DNA of 64,000 bases from assembly GCA_903893625.1 (NCBI GenBank), contig CAITND010000187.1, positions 1-64,000 of the forward strand, given 5' to 3'. Below are positions 8,706 through 17,737 of this stretch, in pieces. The number at the start of each line of letters is the position of its first letter. The first letter of the stretch is position 1. Origin of the DNA: an uncultured Oscillatoriales cyanobacterium (GTDB lineage Bacteria > Cyanobacteriota > Cyanobacteriia > Cyanobacteriales > Microcoleaceae). Made by a program: the position numbers and the translations under genes. The notes beneath the pieces are model-generated. The model saw only the letters and a program-made list of their open reading frames with translations. It made no database searches and had not been told where the DNA came from.

Positions 8706-8969
8706 ATGGAAATCACAAAACTATCTGGTCAGGGTTTAGTTCAAATCCCGGCATCTTTACAAACGATCTATGGTTGGCAAGAAGGGCAAGAAATTCTAGT
8801 CATAGACACAGGAGAAGGTATTTTATTAAAAGCAAAAAAACTGTTTCCAGAAACACGATTAGAGCAGGTGGCCGGTTGTTTAAAGTATCAAGGTGAACCC
8901 CAATCTATTGAAGCGTTTAATGATGCCATTCGTCAGGGTATTGAGGAAGTATGGTATGATCGCAGTTGA
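8706..8969 (+). CDS. AbrB/MazE-family antitoxin
   Basis: 87 residues. The N-terminal ~45 residues read as a SpoVT/AbrB swapped-hairpin DNA-binding domain: a beta strand (ITKLSGQGLVQIPASL), then GWQEGQEILV and EGILLKAKK. The C-terminal half (EAFNDAIRQGIEEVWYDRS) would wrap the toxin. It overlaps the downstream PIN toxin gene by 14 bases (8956-8969), a typical VapBC arrangement that couples translation. It should neutralise the toxin and repress the operon through the palindrome at 8649-8669. Confidence 0.85.
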   Translation: MEITKLSGQGLVQIPASLQTIYGWQEGQEILVIDTGEGILLKAKKLFPETRLEQVAGCLKYQGEPQSIEAFNDAIRQGIEEVWYDRS

Positions 8970-9366
8970 TACTAATATTGTGGTGCGTTTTTTAACTCAA
9001 GACGATCAGTTTCAGTTTGAAAAAAGTCGAGATCTTTTTCAAACTCAAAATATTTTTATTCCTGATACGGTTATTTTAGAGACTGAGTGGGTATTACGTT
9101 TTGCTTACAAGTTTAAACCTTCTGCAATTTGTCAAGCCTTTAAAATGTTGTTTGGATTACCCAATGTGCATCTGAATAATGCTAGATTAATTGCACAAGC
9201 TATAGCATGGCATGAGCAAGGGTTGGATTTTGCGGATGCTTTACATTTAGCAGCGAGTCAAGATTGTTTAGAGTTCTATACTTTTGATGAAAGGTTTATC
9301 AAAAAATCTCAACAATTTAGAGAAAATTTTGTTAAAAATCCAAACTTAATTGATAGTTTTGAATAA
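8956..9366 (+). CDS. PIN-domain toxin (VapC-like)
   Basis: 136 residues. PIN domains are Mg-dependent RNases that inhibit translation when released from their antitoxin. The acidic residues are visible: D5 in MIAVDTNIVVRF, E44-type acid in ILETEWVLR, and the pair in GLDFADALHLAAS, followed by TFDERF. All four expected acids appear present, so an active nuclease is likely. The ATG at 8956 lies inside the antitoxin gene, and longer in-frame starts further upstream would only add sequence read in another frame of the antitoxin. Confidence 0.88.
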   Translation: MIAVDTNIVVRFLTQDDQFQFEKSRDLFQTQNIFIPDTVILETEWVLRFAYKFKPSAICQAFKMLFGLPNVHLNNARLIAQAIAWHEQGLDFADALHLAASQDCLEFYTFDERFIKKSQQFRENFVKNPNLIDSFE

Positions 9367-9432
9367 TTATCAATTTTTAAAGCTAGACTATGGCTTGTAG
9401 AAGCAAAGCGATCATCTTTAATGAATTAACTC

Positions 9433-12400
9433 ATGATAGAACAATACATTCAAAATATCAATAAGCGTTATCAACTAGGTAATGCAACTGAACATACCTT
9501 TCGCGGGGATTTACAACAACTGATTGAAAATTTGGTTCCTACTATTAGTGCGACTAACGAACCTAAACGGCAATCTTGTGGAGCACCGGATTATATTTTA
9601 ACCAAAAAAGATATACCCGTTGGTTTTATAGAAGCAAAAGATATTGGGGATAAAGACCTTAAAGGAGCTAAAAAAACCGGAAATAAAGAACAATTTGATC
9701 GTTACAAAATATCTTTAAATAATTTAATATTTACCGATTATCTTGACTTTCATTTGTATAGAGAGGGCGAATTTATTACTAAAATTGCCATAGGAGAAGT
9801 AACAGAAAAAGGCATTAAATCTTTACCCGAAAATTTTTTAACATTTACTAACCTAATTAGAGATTTTTGTACTCACATAGGACAAACTATCAAAAGTCCT
9901 AAAAAACTAGCAGAAATGATGGCAGGGAAAGCTCGTCTTCTTTCTGGAGTGATTGAAAAAGCCTTAATGAGTGACGAAATTAACCAAGAAAATAGTACGC
10001 TTAAAGACCAAATGGGTGCTTTTAAGCAAATCCTAATTCACGATATTACGCCAAAAGAATTTGCTGATGTATATGCTCAAACTATTGCTTATGGGATGTT
10101 TGCGGCTCGATTACATGACCCGATTTTAGAAACTTTCAGCCGACAGGAAGCTGCGGAACTGATTCCTAAATCAAATCCGTTTTTAAGAAAGCTATTTGGA
10201 TACATTGCTGGGCCGGATATTGATGACCGAATTAAATGGATAGTAGATAATTTGGTAGAAATATTTTTAGCTTGTAATGTCGGAGAAATTTTAAAGAATT
10301 ACGGTAAATCTACAAAAATGGAAGACCCAATTATCCATTTTTACGAAACCTTTTTAAGTGAATATGACCCAAAATTGCGTAAAGCTCGTGGTGTTTGGTA
10401 CACACCTGCACCCGTTGTAAATTTTATAGTTAGAGCGGTTGATGATATTTTAAAAACCGAATTTGATTTACCACAAGGACTGGCGGACTCTAGCAAAACT
10501 AAAATCAAAGTTGATGTGCAGGGAAAACAGGTTGAGCAGGAAGTTCACAAAGTCCAAATCCTTGACCCCGCCGCCGGAACCGGAACTTTTCTGGCGGAAG
10601 TTATCAAACATATTCATAACAAATTTGCCGGACAACAAGGGATTTGGAGCAACTATGTAGAAACCCATTTATTGCCCCGTCTCAACGGTTTTGAGTTGCT
10701 GATGGCGAGTTATGCAATGGCACATCTTCAATTAGATTTACTATTAACAGAAACAGGCTACAAACCCACCAATAACCAACGTTTTAGAGTTTACCTTACT
10801 AACAGTTTAGAAGAACAGCACCCCGACACGGGAACGCTGTTTGCCAGTTGGTTAAGTGCCGAAGCTAATGAAGCTAATTATATTAAAAGAGATACGCCTG
10901 TAATGTGTGTTATTGGGAATCCACCTTATAGTGGAGAAAGTGCGAATAAGGGTAAATGGATTATGAACTTAATGGAAGATTATAAAAAAGAACCTGGCGG
11001 AAAATTAAAATTAAACGAACGAAATCCAAAATGGATTAATGATGATTACGTTAAATTCTTGCGTTACGGACAGTATTTTATTGAAAAAAATGGAAGCGGT
11101 GTTTTGGCTTTTATTAATCCTCACGGCTTTTTAGATAACCCAACTTTTCGGGGAATGCGTTGGAATTTGCTAAAAACTTATGACAAAATTTATACTATAG
11201 ACTTACACGGAAATAGCAAGAAAAAAGCAACTGCACCGGATGGAAGTGCTGATGTTAATGTATTTGACATTATGCAAGGTGTTTCAATTAATATTTTCGT
11301 AAAAACAGGAAATAAAAAGGCAAACGAATTAGGAAAAGTATTTCATTTCGACTTGTATGGCAAAAGAGAAATGAAATATGATTTCCTTTCTGATAGCTCA
11401 TGGAAATCAGTTAACTTTCAAGAGTTAAAACCTGAAAAACCATTTTTATTTTTCGTCCCAAAAGATCATACAGGCAAAGAGGTTTATGAAAGTGGATTTA
11501 GAGTTAATGACTTATTTTCAAAAAATGTTACTGGCATTGTTACAACGGGCGATAGCTTCATTATTGAAGAAAAACTAAATGTATTAAAGAAGCGTTTAGA
11601 TAATTTTATCAGTAATGAAATTAGTGAAGATTTATTGAACCGAGAATATGGTCTGGGAAAAAATTATGCCCAATGGATTTTAGAAAATAGGCCAAATATA
11701 AAATTAGATGATCATAAATACACAAAATTTTCTTATCGCCCTTTTGATGATAGATACACTTATTTTGATAATAAACTAATTTGGAGATGGAGAGTTGATG
11801 TTATGCAACATTTCATTAAAGGTGAAAATGTTGGAATTGATTTATGTCGTCAATTAATTTCAGACAGTTACTCTCATATTTTTGTAACAAATAAAATAGT
11901 TGATGATTCTTTTGTCTCCAACAAATCCAGAGAAAGGGGTTATGTTTTCCCTCTTTACCTCTACCCTGACAACCCGGAACAACAAATCATCTTACCAGCA
12001 GTCGAAAGAACACCAAACCTAAATACAGATATTATAAAGCCAATAGCAGAAAAATTAGGATTAACTTTTACTAACGAGAAAGAAACCACAGAAAAAACTT
12101 TTGCACCCATAGATATTTTAGACTATATTTATGCTGTTTTACATTCACCAAATTACCGAGAAAAATATAAAGAGTTTCTAAAAATTGATTTTCCGAGAGT
12201 ACCTTATCCCAAAGACAAAAACACTTTTTGGCAATTGGTCAAATTAGGTGGAGAAATCAGACAAATCCATTTATTGGAAAGCCCAACCGTTGAAAAATAT
12301 ATTACACAATATCCCATAGACGGAGATAATATTGTCACAAAACCAAAGTATGAAGATGGTAAAGTTTATATCAACAACACCCAGTATTTTAATCATGTTC

Positions 12401-12576
12401 CCGAAATAGCTTGGAACTTTTATATTGGTGGCTATCAACCCGCTCAAAAATGGCTCAAAGACCGCAAAGATCGAAAATTAGAAATTGAAGATATATTTCA
12501 TTATCAAAAAATTATTGTTGCCTTAACGGAAACCGATAGACTAATGAAAGAAATTGATAAAATTTCCATCGAGTAG
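9433..12576 (+). CDS. Single-chain restriction-methylation enzyme, type ISP/IIG-like
   Basis: 1047 residues. The N-terminal ~150 residues carry a PD-(D/E)XK nuclease site of Mrr type: D53 in GAPDYILTK and E67-x-K69 in GFIEAKDIG. A helical linker follows, then an N6-adenine methyltransferase: ARGVWYTPAPVV near 318, motif I LDPAAGTGTF at 377-386 and motif IV NPPY at 496-499. The C-terminal ~400 residues resemble the type ISP specificity domain. Classical type ISP enzymes (LlaGI, LlaBIII) are ~1,600 residues and carry a helicase between nuclease and methylase. No Walker A or DEAD motif is visible here, so this works more like a type IIG cutter/methylator. It uses no separate specificity subunit. 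HIP1 sites are absent from the gene, fitting an acquired origin. Confidence 0.85.
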   Translation: MIEQYIQNINKRYQLGNATEHTFRGDLQQLIENLVPTISATNEPKRQSCGAPDYILTKKDIPVGFIEAKDIGDKDLKGAKKTGNKEQFDRYKISLNNLIFTDYLDFHLYREGEFITKIAIGEVTEKGIKSLPENFLTFTNLIRDFCTHIGQTIKSPKKLAEMMAGKARLLSGVIEKALMSDEINQENSTLKDQMGAFKQILIHDITPKEFADVYAQTIAYGMFAARLHDPILETFSRQEAAELIPKSNPFLRKLFGYIAGPDIDDRIKWIVDNLVEIFLACNVGEILKNYGKSTKMEDPIIHFYETFLSEYDPKLRKARGVWYTPAPVVNFIVRAVDDILKTEFDLPQGLADSSKTKIKVDVQGKQVEQEVHKVQILDPAAGTGTFLAEVIKHIHNKFAGQQGIWSNYVETHLLPRLNGFELLMASYAMAHLQLDLLLTETGYKPTNNQRFRVYLTNSLEEQHPDTGTLFASWLSAEANEANYIKRDTPVMCVIGNPPYSGESANKGKWIMNLMEDYKKEPGGKLKLNERNPKWINDDYVKFLRYGQYFIEKNGSGVLAFINPHGFLDNPTFRGMRWNLLKTYDKIYTIDLHGNSKKKATAPDGSADVNVFDIMQGVSINIFVKTGNKKANELGKVFHFDLYGKREMKYDFLSDSSWKSVNFQELKPEKPFLFFVPKDHTGKEVYESGFRVNDLFSKNVTGIVTTGDSFIIEEKLNVLKKRLDNFISNEISEDLLNREYGLGKNYAQWILENRPNIKLDDHKYTKFSYRPFDDRYTYFDNKLIWRWRVDVMQHFIKGENVGIDLCRQLISDSYSHIFVTNKIVDDSFVSNKSRERGYVFPLYLYPDNPEQQIILPAVERTPNLNTDIIKPIAEKLGLTFTNEKETTEKTFAPIDILDYIYAVLHSPNYREKYKEFLKIDFPRVPYPKDKNTFWQLVKLGGEIRQIHLLESPTVEKYITQYPIDGDNIVTKPKYEDGKVYINNTQYFNHVPEIAWNFYIGGYQPAQKWLKDRKDRKLEIEDIFHYQKIIVALTETDRLMKEIDKISIE

Positions 12577-12760
12577 TGCGAGCGTCCTCGCTCGCTGGCT
12601 CATATTGTTTAAACAATCCTAATGCTCATATTGTCTAAACAATCCTAATGCTTATCCGATTTAAACAATCCTAATGCTTATCCGATTTAAACAATCCTAA
12701 TAATCATGAGGTACGGAGCAAGATTAATTTTATAATTAGCGAGCGAGGACGCTCGCACTA
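12574..12760. repeat. 23-bp perfect inverted repeat bounding a tandem array
   Basis: Bases 12574-12596 and 12738-12760 are exact reverse complements (23 bp). Each arm itself contains the hairpin GCGAGCG-4 nt-CGCTCGC. The left arm begins with the TAG that ends the restriction enzyme gene. Between the arms lie four 26-bp direct repeats. Overall this resembles a small palindromic element that landed at the gene end. Confidence 0.8.
12599..12702. repeat. Four tandem 26-bp repeats
   Basis: Units start at 12599, 12625, 12651 and 12677. All share TTAAACAATCCTAATG-like cores (second has TCTAAACAATCC). The first two begin CTCATATTG and the last two CTTATCCGA, so the array grew by duplication of a pair. 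There are no spacers, so it is not CRISPR. Confidence 0.85.
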
Positions 12761-12869
12761 CATCAAAATTAAGCATCTAAATTTCCTATTCTAAAAAAGA
12801 ATATCGTACCGCCGTCACAGGTAAAATAGATGTAGGCTAAGTTGATCTTCCCTAACCCTAGAAACCACC

Positions 12870-13100
12870 ATGACACAAATTACCCTTGCTGAACTTCCCG
12901 AAACCCTCCAAACCCTAATTAACCAAGCAAAAAAAACAGGCGAAACCCTCACCATCATCCAGGACGGTATCCCCTTCGCTATTATTTCCCCAGTCCAGAA
13001 AAAATCCCTCCTACAAACCCTTTCTACCCTTGAACCCTTAGACGAAGACTTTGCAGACGTGGACGAAGGATTATTACCCTTAGATGATATCGAATTATAA
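12870..13100 (+). CDS. Antitoxin of Phd/YefM-like type
   Basis: 76 residues. The N-terminal half (ITLAELPETLQTLINQAKKTGE, then LTIIQDGIPFAIISP) has the alpha-helix then beta-hairpin look of Phd/YefM antitoxins, which bind operator DNA as dimers. The acidic C-terminus (LDEDFADVDEGLLPLDDIEL) is suited to blocking a basic toxin surface. The toxin start codon follows 2 bases after its stop. A short palindrome, TATTCT-5 nt-AGAATA (12787-12803), lies upstream and could be the operator. The assignment rests mainly on size, fold pattern and the PIN neighbour. Confidence 0.78.
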   Translation: MTQITLAELPETLQTLINQAKKTGETLTIIQDGIPFAIISPVQKKSLLQTLSTLEPLDEDFADVDEGLLPLDDIEL

Positions 13101-13102
13101 AA

Positions 13103-13513
13103 ATGAATTATTTATACTTATTAGATACAAACATCATCTCGGAATTAATTAAAAACCCCAGAGGAGTGATATTTTATAAAATTCAAGAGGTCGGAGAAGA
13201 TCAAGTTTGTACAAGTATTATCGTAGCCTGTGAATCAAAGTTTGGAGCCCAAAAAAAGAACTCTCAAAAGCTTATAGAAAAACTGGAAACTATCTTGGAT
13301 AGTATTGAAATACTGCCTCTAACTCATCCTGTAGAGCAATATTATGCAGAAATTCGTACTTATTTAGAACAGCAAGGAACTCCCATTGGAAGTAATGATT
13401 TATTAATTGCTGCCCATGCTTTGACATTAAATCTAACCGTAGTTACAAACAATGTCCGTGAATTTTCCCGTGTCCCTAATTTGAAAGTAGAAAACTGGCT
13501 CAACCCTGATTAA
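13103..13513 (+). CDS. PIN-domain toxin (VapC-like)
   Basis: 136 residues. The N-terminal LLDTNIISELIKNP carries the first catalytic Asp. A second acid is in SIIVACESKFGAQ and the C-terminal SNDLLIAAHALTLNLTVVTNN carries the conserved ND and the NN/E-type end of FitB/VapC proteins. It should be an RNase that targets tRNA or rRNA in the free state. It is a different subfamily from the toxin at 8956: the pairs do not resemble each other, so they are not recent duplicates. A palindromic dispersed repeat follows at 13571. Confidence 0.87.
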   Translation: MNYLYLLDTNIISELIKNPRGVIFYKIQEVGEDQVCTSIIVACESKFGAQKKNSQKLIEKLETILDSIEILPLTHPVEQYYAEIRTYLEQQGTPIGSNDLLIAAHALTLNLTVVTNNVREFSRVPNLKVENWLNPD

Positions 13514-13570
13514 AAAGCCAAAAAGTTCCTATTCCTTATTTCCTATTCTACAATTGTTAAACCCCCGCCG

Positions 13571-13590
13571 TGCGAGCGAGGACGCTCGCT
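13571..13590. repeat. Dispersed hairpin GCGAGCG-AGGA-CGCTCGC
   Basis: The same hairpin as in the arms of the 12574-12760 repeat, and followed by GCT like the left arm of that element. It lies between the convergent toxin and beta-propeller genes, where it may also help terminate transcription. A stem-compensated variant occurs at 41494-41513. Confidence 0.75.
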
Positions 13591-13625
13591 GGCTTATAGG
13601 CTTTAAATACTTCTAGGAATAAAGT

Positions 13626-15191
13626 TCAACCTAACGTATATAATCCCCCATCCCGTCCACAAATCATCACCTGACCATTCCAAACCACAGGAGTTGACTC
13701 GAAGGAAACTTCGGGTTTAAATCGTCCCGTTTGTTCGACTCTTAACCGATAATATTCCCCTCGTTGGTTAGGAATAGCATTACTTTGATTTGCTCTAGCT
13801 TCTTCCCAATATAAATTAAATAAATAAACTCCATTATATCCAGCCGTGATTAATTTATAACCATCAGTAAAAATAGGCGTTGAAATCGACGCTCCGATTT
13901 TTTCCTGTACTAATATTAAAGGGGTTTTATATTCTCCCTTTCCTAATGGCCCGGTTACGGTTTTTCTAGTCGTGATCATTTGAGAACCAATATATAAATA
14001 ACCATCAATAGCATTGGTGGCAAAGATAGCCGGAAATCCATCGGGATTATATTCATCATTCAAGGCTACAGAACCAATTATACCGCCATCCCAGGTATTA
14101 AAGCGTTGATTTTTGGTAGGAAAAAACCATTCCACACTATCTTTAGGTTCTCGGTTAGGATTAAGTTTAAGAACGCCTCCATTTCCCGAAATATATTGTT
14201 TTTCAATTGCACAAAATAACTTACCATCTTGAGAAATAACCGCCGAGCCATCAATATCAGAACCCGTATAAAAATCCCAAATAATTTTTCTATTTTTTAA
14301 ATCAATTCCATAAATATGTCCAGAACCCGATGCCATAAAAATTCGGTTTTCTAACCGAGACGGAGAGGATTCACTAACTAAATTTCCCCCATGTCGGCTA
14401 CTATCTCCATCCTGATAAAGTTTGACTTCTGATAAAATTTGAGGTTGTAAAAAACCGGATTTCTTTTCTGCTGTTTTAGCTGAACTATTGAGAAAATAAC
14501 CGATAGCATTTTCCCCGGCATTAAAAATAACTCCATCCCCTAAATATAAAGGAGAACTATCATTATCTCGACTATAACTTGGGGTAGACCGTAAATTTAA
14601 CTTCCAGAGTTCTTTTCCTGTCCTAAAGGAAATCGCCCGAAAACTGGTGGCTAATCCTCCTTTTGACATACTGCTACGACTTCCTTGTAAAACAACAATT
14701 CGGTTCTCATCCGTTGCCGTTTCATCAATATAAATACTCGATGTTCCTTTAACCACATCGTCAAATTTATATTTCCAAATTTCCTTCTGAGTCTCTAATT
14801 CTATTTTTCTTAAATAATGGTCAAAAGCTCCTATAATAATATAGGTTTTGCCGCGATCGCGGGTAATAGTCGGTTGTCCTGTCCACCCGGCACCACTCCA
14901 AACTTTCCGAGTCCGTCCCACATAAGTAACCCCTGTTCCTAACGGAAATTTATGAATTTCTTTCAGGTTTTCAGGAATTCCTCGACCATAAAATCGCCGT
15001 TGATCATTACCCAAATAAGTCGGGATTAATAACTCAATTTCTGGGTCTAAAATTGATAATAAAGTTTTAAATTTCTGTTGAATTTCTGCTTCTGTTGCGT
15101 TAAAATTAAACAATTGAGAAACAGCCGAAGGAACAAGCGAACCCAGAGAAAAATAAGCAGCAAGTTGATTAAACTGTCGTCGAGAAACCAT
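13626..15191 (-). CDS. Exported PQQ-like beta-propeller protein
   Basis: 521 residues. The N-terminus MVSRRQFNQLAAYFSLGSLVPSA looks like a twin-arginine signal, with RR then a hydrophobic stretch, although the core is short. The rest is a repeated beta-propeller of PQQ/BamB type: blades contain G.VYA-like strands and W-rich turns such as ETQKEIWKYKF, GKELWKLNL and NRKIIWDFYTGSDIDGSAV. Such proteins bind quinone cofactors as dehydrogenases or act as scaffolds. No dehydrogenase metal-site residues could be assigned, so no enzyme call is made. It is divergent from the YyaL-like gene, separated by a 28-bp palindrome. Confidence 0.75.
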   Translation of the reverse strand: MVSRRQFNQLAAYFSLGSLVPSAVSQLFNFNATEAEIQQKFKTLLSILDPEIELLIPTYLGNDQRRFYGRGIPENLKEIHKFPLGTGVTYVGRTRKVWSGAGWTGQPTITRDRGKTYIIIGAFDHYLRKIELETQKEIWKYKFDDVVKGTSSIYIDETATDENRIVVLQGSRSSMSKGGLATSFRAISFRTGKELWKLNLRSTPSYSRDNDSSPLYLGDGVIFNAGENAIGYFLNSSAKTAEKKSGFLQPQILSEVKLYQDGDSSRHGGNLVSESSPSRLENRIFMASGSGHIYGIDLKNRKIIWDFYTGSDIDGSAVISQDGKLFCAIEKQYISGNGGVLKLNPNREPKDSVEWFFPTKNQRFNTWDGGIIGSVALNDEYNPDGFPAIFATNAIDGYLYIGSQMITTRKTVTGPLGKGEYKTPLILVQEKIGASISTPIFTDGYKLITAGYNGVYLFNLYWEEARANQSNAIPNQRGEYYRLRVEQTGRFKPEVSFESTPVVWNGQVMICGRDGGLYTLG

Positions 15192-15225
15192 AATTTTAAA
15201 ACCCTGAATATAATAAATAATCCCC

Positions 15226-15253
15226 GTAGAGACGTTGCCTGCAACGTCTCTAC
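15226..15253. repeat. 28-bp perfect palindromic repeat (GTAGAGACGTTGC arm)
   Basis: GTAGAGACGTTGC (15226-15238) is exactly complementary to GCAACGTCTCTAC (15241-15253), with CT at the centre. This type of palindrome is dispersed in many cyanobacterial genomes. It lies between divergent genes, so it is not a terminator for either. Confidence 0.8.
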
Positions 15254-15358
15254 TTAATATTAAACCATGAATTGCTAATCAAAAGATCCATACCCAGAAC
15301 CGAATCAAAATGTTAAACTAAAACCGATTGAGTCTAAAAACATCTTCAGGTATCCCTA

Positions 15359-17428
15359 ATGGTTAATCGTCTTTCTGAGTCCAAAAGTCTCTATCTTCGC
15401 AAACACGCAGAAAACCCCATTGATTGGTGGCCCTGGTGTGACGAGGCTTTAGAAACAGCCCGTTTGGAAAATAAACCCATTTTTCTTTCTATTGGTTATT
15501 CCAGTTGTCATTGGTGTACTGTCATGGAAGGAGAGGCATTTTCTGACCCTGGAATTGCTCAATATATGAATCAAAATTTCTTGCCAATTAAAGTTGATCG
15601 AGAAGAACGGCCAGAAATTGATAGTATTTATATGCAGGCTTTACAAATGATGACAGGTCAAGGGGGATGGCCGTTAAATATATTCTTAACTCCCGATGAA
15701 AAAATTCCCTTTTATGGCGGAACTTATTTTCCCTTAGAACCCCGTTATGGAAGACCAGGATTTTTAGAAGTTTTACAAGCCATTCGTCGATTTTATGACT
15801 TAGAAAAAACCAAATTGCAAGCGTTTAAAGATGAAATTATGACGCATTTGCAGGAAGCTACAATCTTACCCGTTTCTGAATTAACCGAGGATTTATTACA
15901 AAAAGGATTAGAAGCAAATACCGGGGTTATTAGTCGTAATGAATATGGGGGGCCAAGGTTTCCGATGATTCCCTATTCTGAGATGGTATTGCGAACAATT
16001 CGGTTTAATATTGAGTCTGAATATGATGCAAAACAAGCCTGTACTCAACGAGGCTTAGACTTAGCTTTAGGGGGAATTTATGATCACGTTGCGGGAGGAT
16101 TTCATCGCTATACTGTTGACCCGACTTGGACAGTTCCCCACTTTGAAAAAATGCTCTATGATAATGGGCAAATTGTTGAATACTTAGCGGATTTATGGAG
16201 TGCGGGTATTCAACAACCTGCTTTTAAACGTTCAATTCAGGGAACTGTGGCATGGTTAAAACGGGAAATGACCGCCCCGGAAGGGTATTTTTATGCGTCC
16301 CAAGATGCCGATAATTTTACCTCTCCAGGGGAGTTGGAACCCGAAGAAGGAGCATTTTATGTCTGGAATAATAGTGAACTAGAACAACTTTTAACTCCCG
16401 AAGAATATGCAGCCCTACAAGAACAATTTACGATTACAAAATCGGGGAATTTTGAAGGGAAAAATGTCTTGCAACGGTGGAATGCCGATGAGTTAAGTAA
16501 TACCATTGAATCTGCTTTAGAAAAACTGTTTAAAGTCCGGTATGGGGAAATGCCAGAAACGTTGAAAATCTTTCCTCCCGCTCGCAATAATCAAGAGGCA
16601 AAAACTCACGAATGGTTAGGAAGAATTCCTCCGGTTACTGATGTTAAAATGATTGTAGCTTGGAATAGTTTAATGGTTTCAGGTTTAGCCAAAGCTGCAA
16701 AAGTTTTTGGGGAAGTTGAGTATTTGGAATTAGCAACAAAATCGGCTCAATTTATTCTGAATAATCAATGGGTAGAAGCACGTTTACATCGGGTTAATTA
16801 TGAAGGACAACCGGATGTTGTTGCTCAATCTGAAGATTATGCGTTATTAATTAAATCTTTGATTGATTTACACCAAGCCAGTTTAACAGTAACTACAGCT
16901 TTAGTACAGCCAGATTATTGGTTAGAACAGGCGAAAAAAGTTCAAGAAGAATTTAATAATTTACTCTGGAGTGTAGAAATGGGAGGATATTTTAATACCG
17001 CTAAAGACACCGGAGAAGAGTTATTAATTCGAGAACGCAGTTATATTGATAATGCAACTCCGGCGGCGAATGGGGTAGCAATTTCTAATTTAGTACGGCT
17101 GTTTTTATTAACAGAAAATATGGAATTTTTAGATCTAGCTGAACAAGGGTTAACCGCCTTTAGTTCGGTGATGCAAAAATCTCCCCAAGCCTGTCCCAGT
17201 TTATTTACTGCGTTAGATTGGTATCGAAATAATACCCTAGTTAGAACTTCTCCCGAACAAATTTTAGGGTTAAGTGTGCAGTATTTCCCGGCTACTATTT
17301 TTAAAGTCGATAACACGCTTTCCCCTGATATTATCGGGTTAGTTTGTCAGGGATTAAAATGTAATCAACCTGCCAAAACCACTGAAGAAATGTTACAACA
17401 ATTGCAAGCCAGTCAAACTCGATCTTAA
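15359..17428 (+). CDS. YyaL/DUF255 thioredoxin-fold protein with six-hairpin domain
   Basis: 689 residues, full length. The N-terminal ~170 residues are the DUF255 thioredoxin-like domain with [14 protein letters not shown] (a CxxC-like motif), [11 protein letters not shown] and [14 protein letters not shown]. The rest is an alpha/alpha six-hairpin barrel related to N-acylglucosamine epimerases and glycosidases, with [17 protein letters not shown] and HFEKMLYDN. Orthologues include bacterial YyaL and animal SPATA20; their reaction is unknown. An AGG lies 8-10 bases before the ATG at 15359. It is the only gene on its strand until 17.7 kb. Confidence 0.9.
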   Translation: MVNRLSESKSLYLRKHAENPIDWWPWCDEALETARLENKPIFLSIGYSSCHWCTVMEGEAFSDPGIAQYMNQNFLPIKVDREERPEIDSIYMQALQMMTGQGGWPLNIFLTPDEKIPFYGGTYFPLEPRYGRPGFLEVLQAIRRFYDLEKTKLQAFKDEIMTHLQEATILPVSELTEDLLQKGLEANTGVISRNEYGGPRFPMIPYSEMVLRTIRFNIESEYDAKQACTQRGLDLALGGIYDHVAGGFHRYTVDPTWTVPHFEKMLYDNGQIVEYLADLWSAGIQQPAFKRSIQGTVAWLKREMTAPEGYFYASQDADNFTSPGELEPEEGAFYVWNNSELEQLLTPEEYAALQEQFTITKSGNFEGKNVLQRWNADELSNTIESALEKLFKVRYGEMPETLKIFPPARNNQEAKTHEWLGRIPPVTDVKMIVAWNSLMVSGLAKAAKVFGEVEYLELATKSAQFILNNQWVEARLHRVNYEGQPDVVAQSEDYALLIKSLIDLHQASLTVTTALVQPDYWLEQAKKVQEEFNNLLWSVEMGGYFNTAKDTGEELLIRERSYIDNATPAANGVAISNLVRLFLLTENMEFLDLAEQGLTAFSSVMQKSPQACPSLFTALDWYRNNTLVRTSPEQILGLSVQYFPATIFKVDNTLSPDIIGLVCQGLKCNQPAKTTEEMLQQLQASQTRS

Positions 17429-17737
17429 CTTAAATTGTTGGCTGTGTGGGTTAATATCCTTGCAGCCAATTAATAATAATTTCAATCCAGTGGAAATTTT
17501 GATTTTGAGTTTAGATGTTTATATATTATAATCAGAGAATTATGCAAACCAGAAATTAACAATAAGGATAATGTGGGAGATTGAAAACACTGTCCATTTA
17601 GATCCCGGATAAAAATTTACTCAAGTGGTTAAAACTACCTTGCGTTTTTATGTTAAACTCAATCCTAGTAGGAAAGGGTATTCAACCTACTTTATCAAAA
17701 CCCAGTAAAGGTTCTTGTCCCGATATCAATAAAAATC
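17429..17737. other. Intergenic region, 309 bases
   Basis: A weak stem TTGGCTG (17438-17444) / CAGCCAA (17463-17469) follows the YyaL-like gene but lacks a T-tract. AT-rich sequence up to the ATPase gene probably holds its promoter. Nothing else is recognised. Confidence 0.4.

Noticed and set aside
12599-12702. Possible CRISPR array
   Set aside because: Repeats are directly adjacent 26-mers with no spacers and no cas genes nearby.
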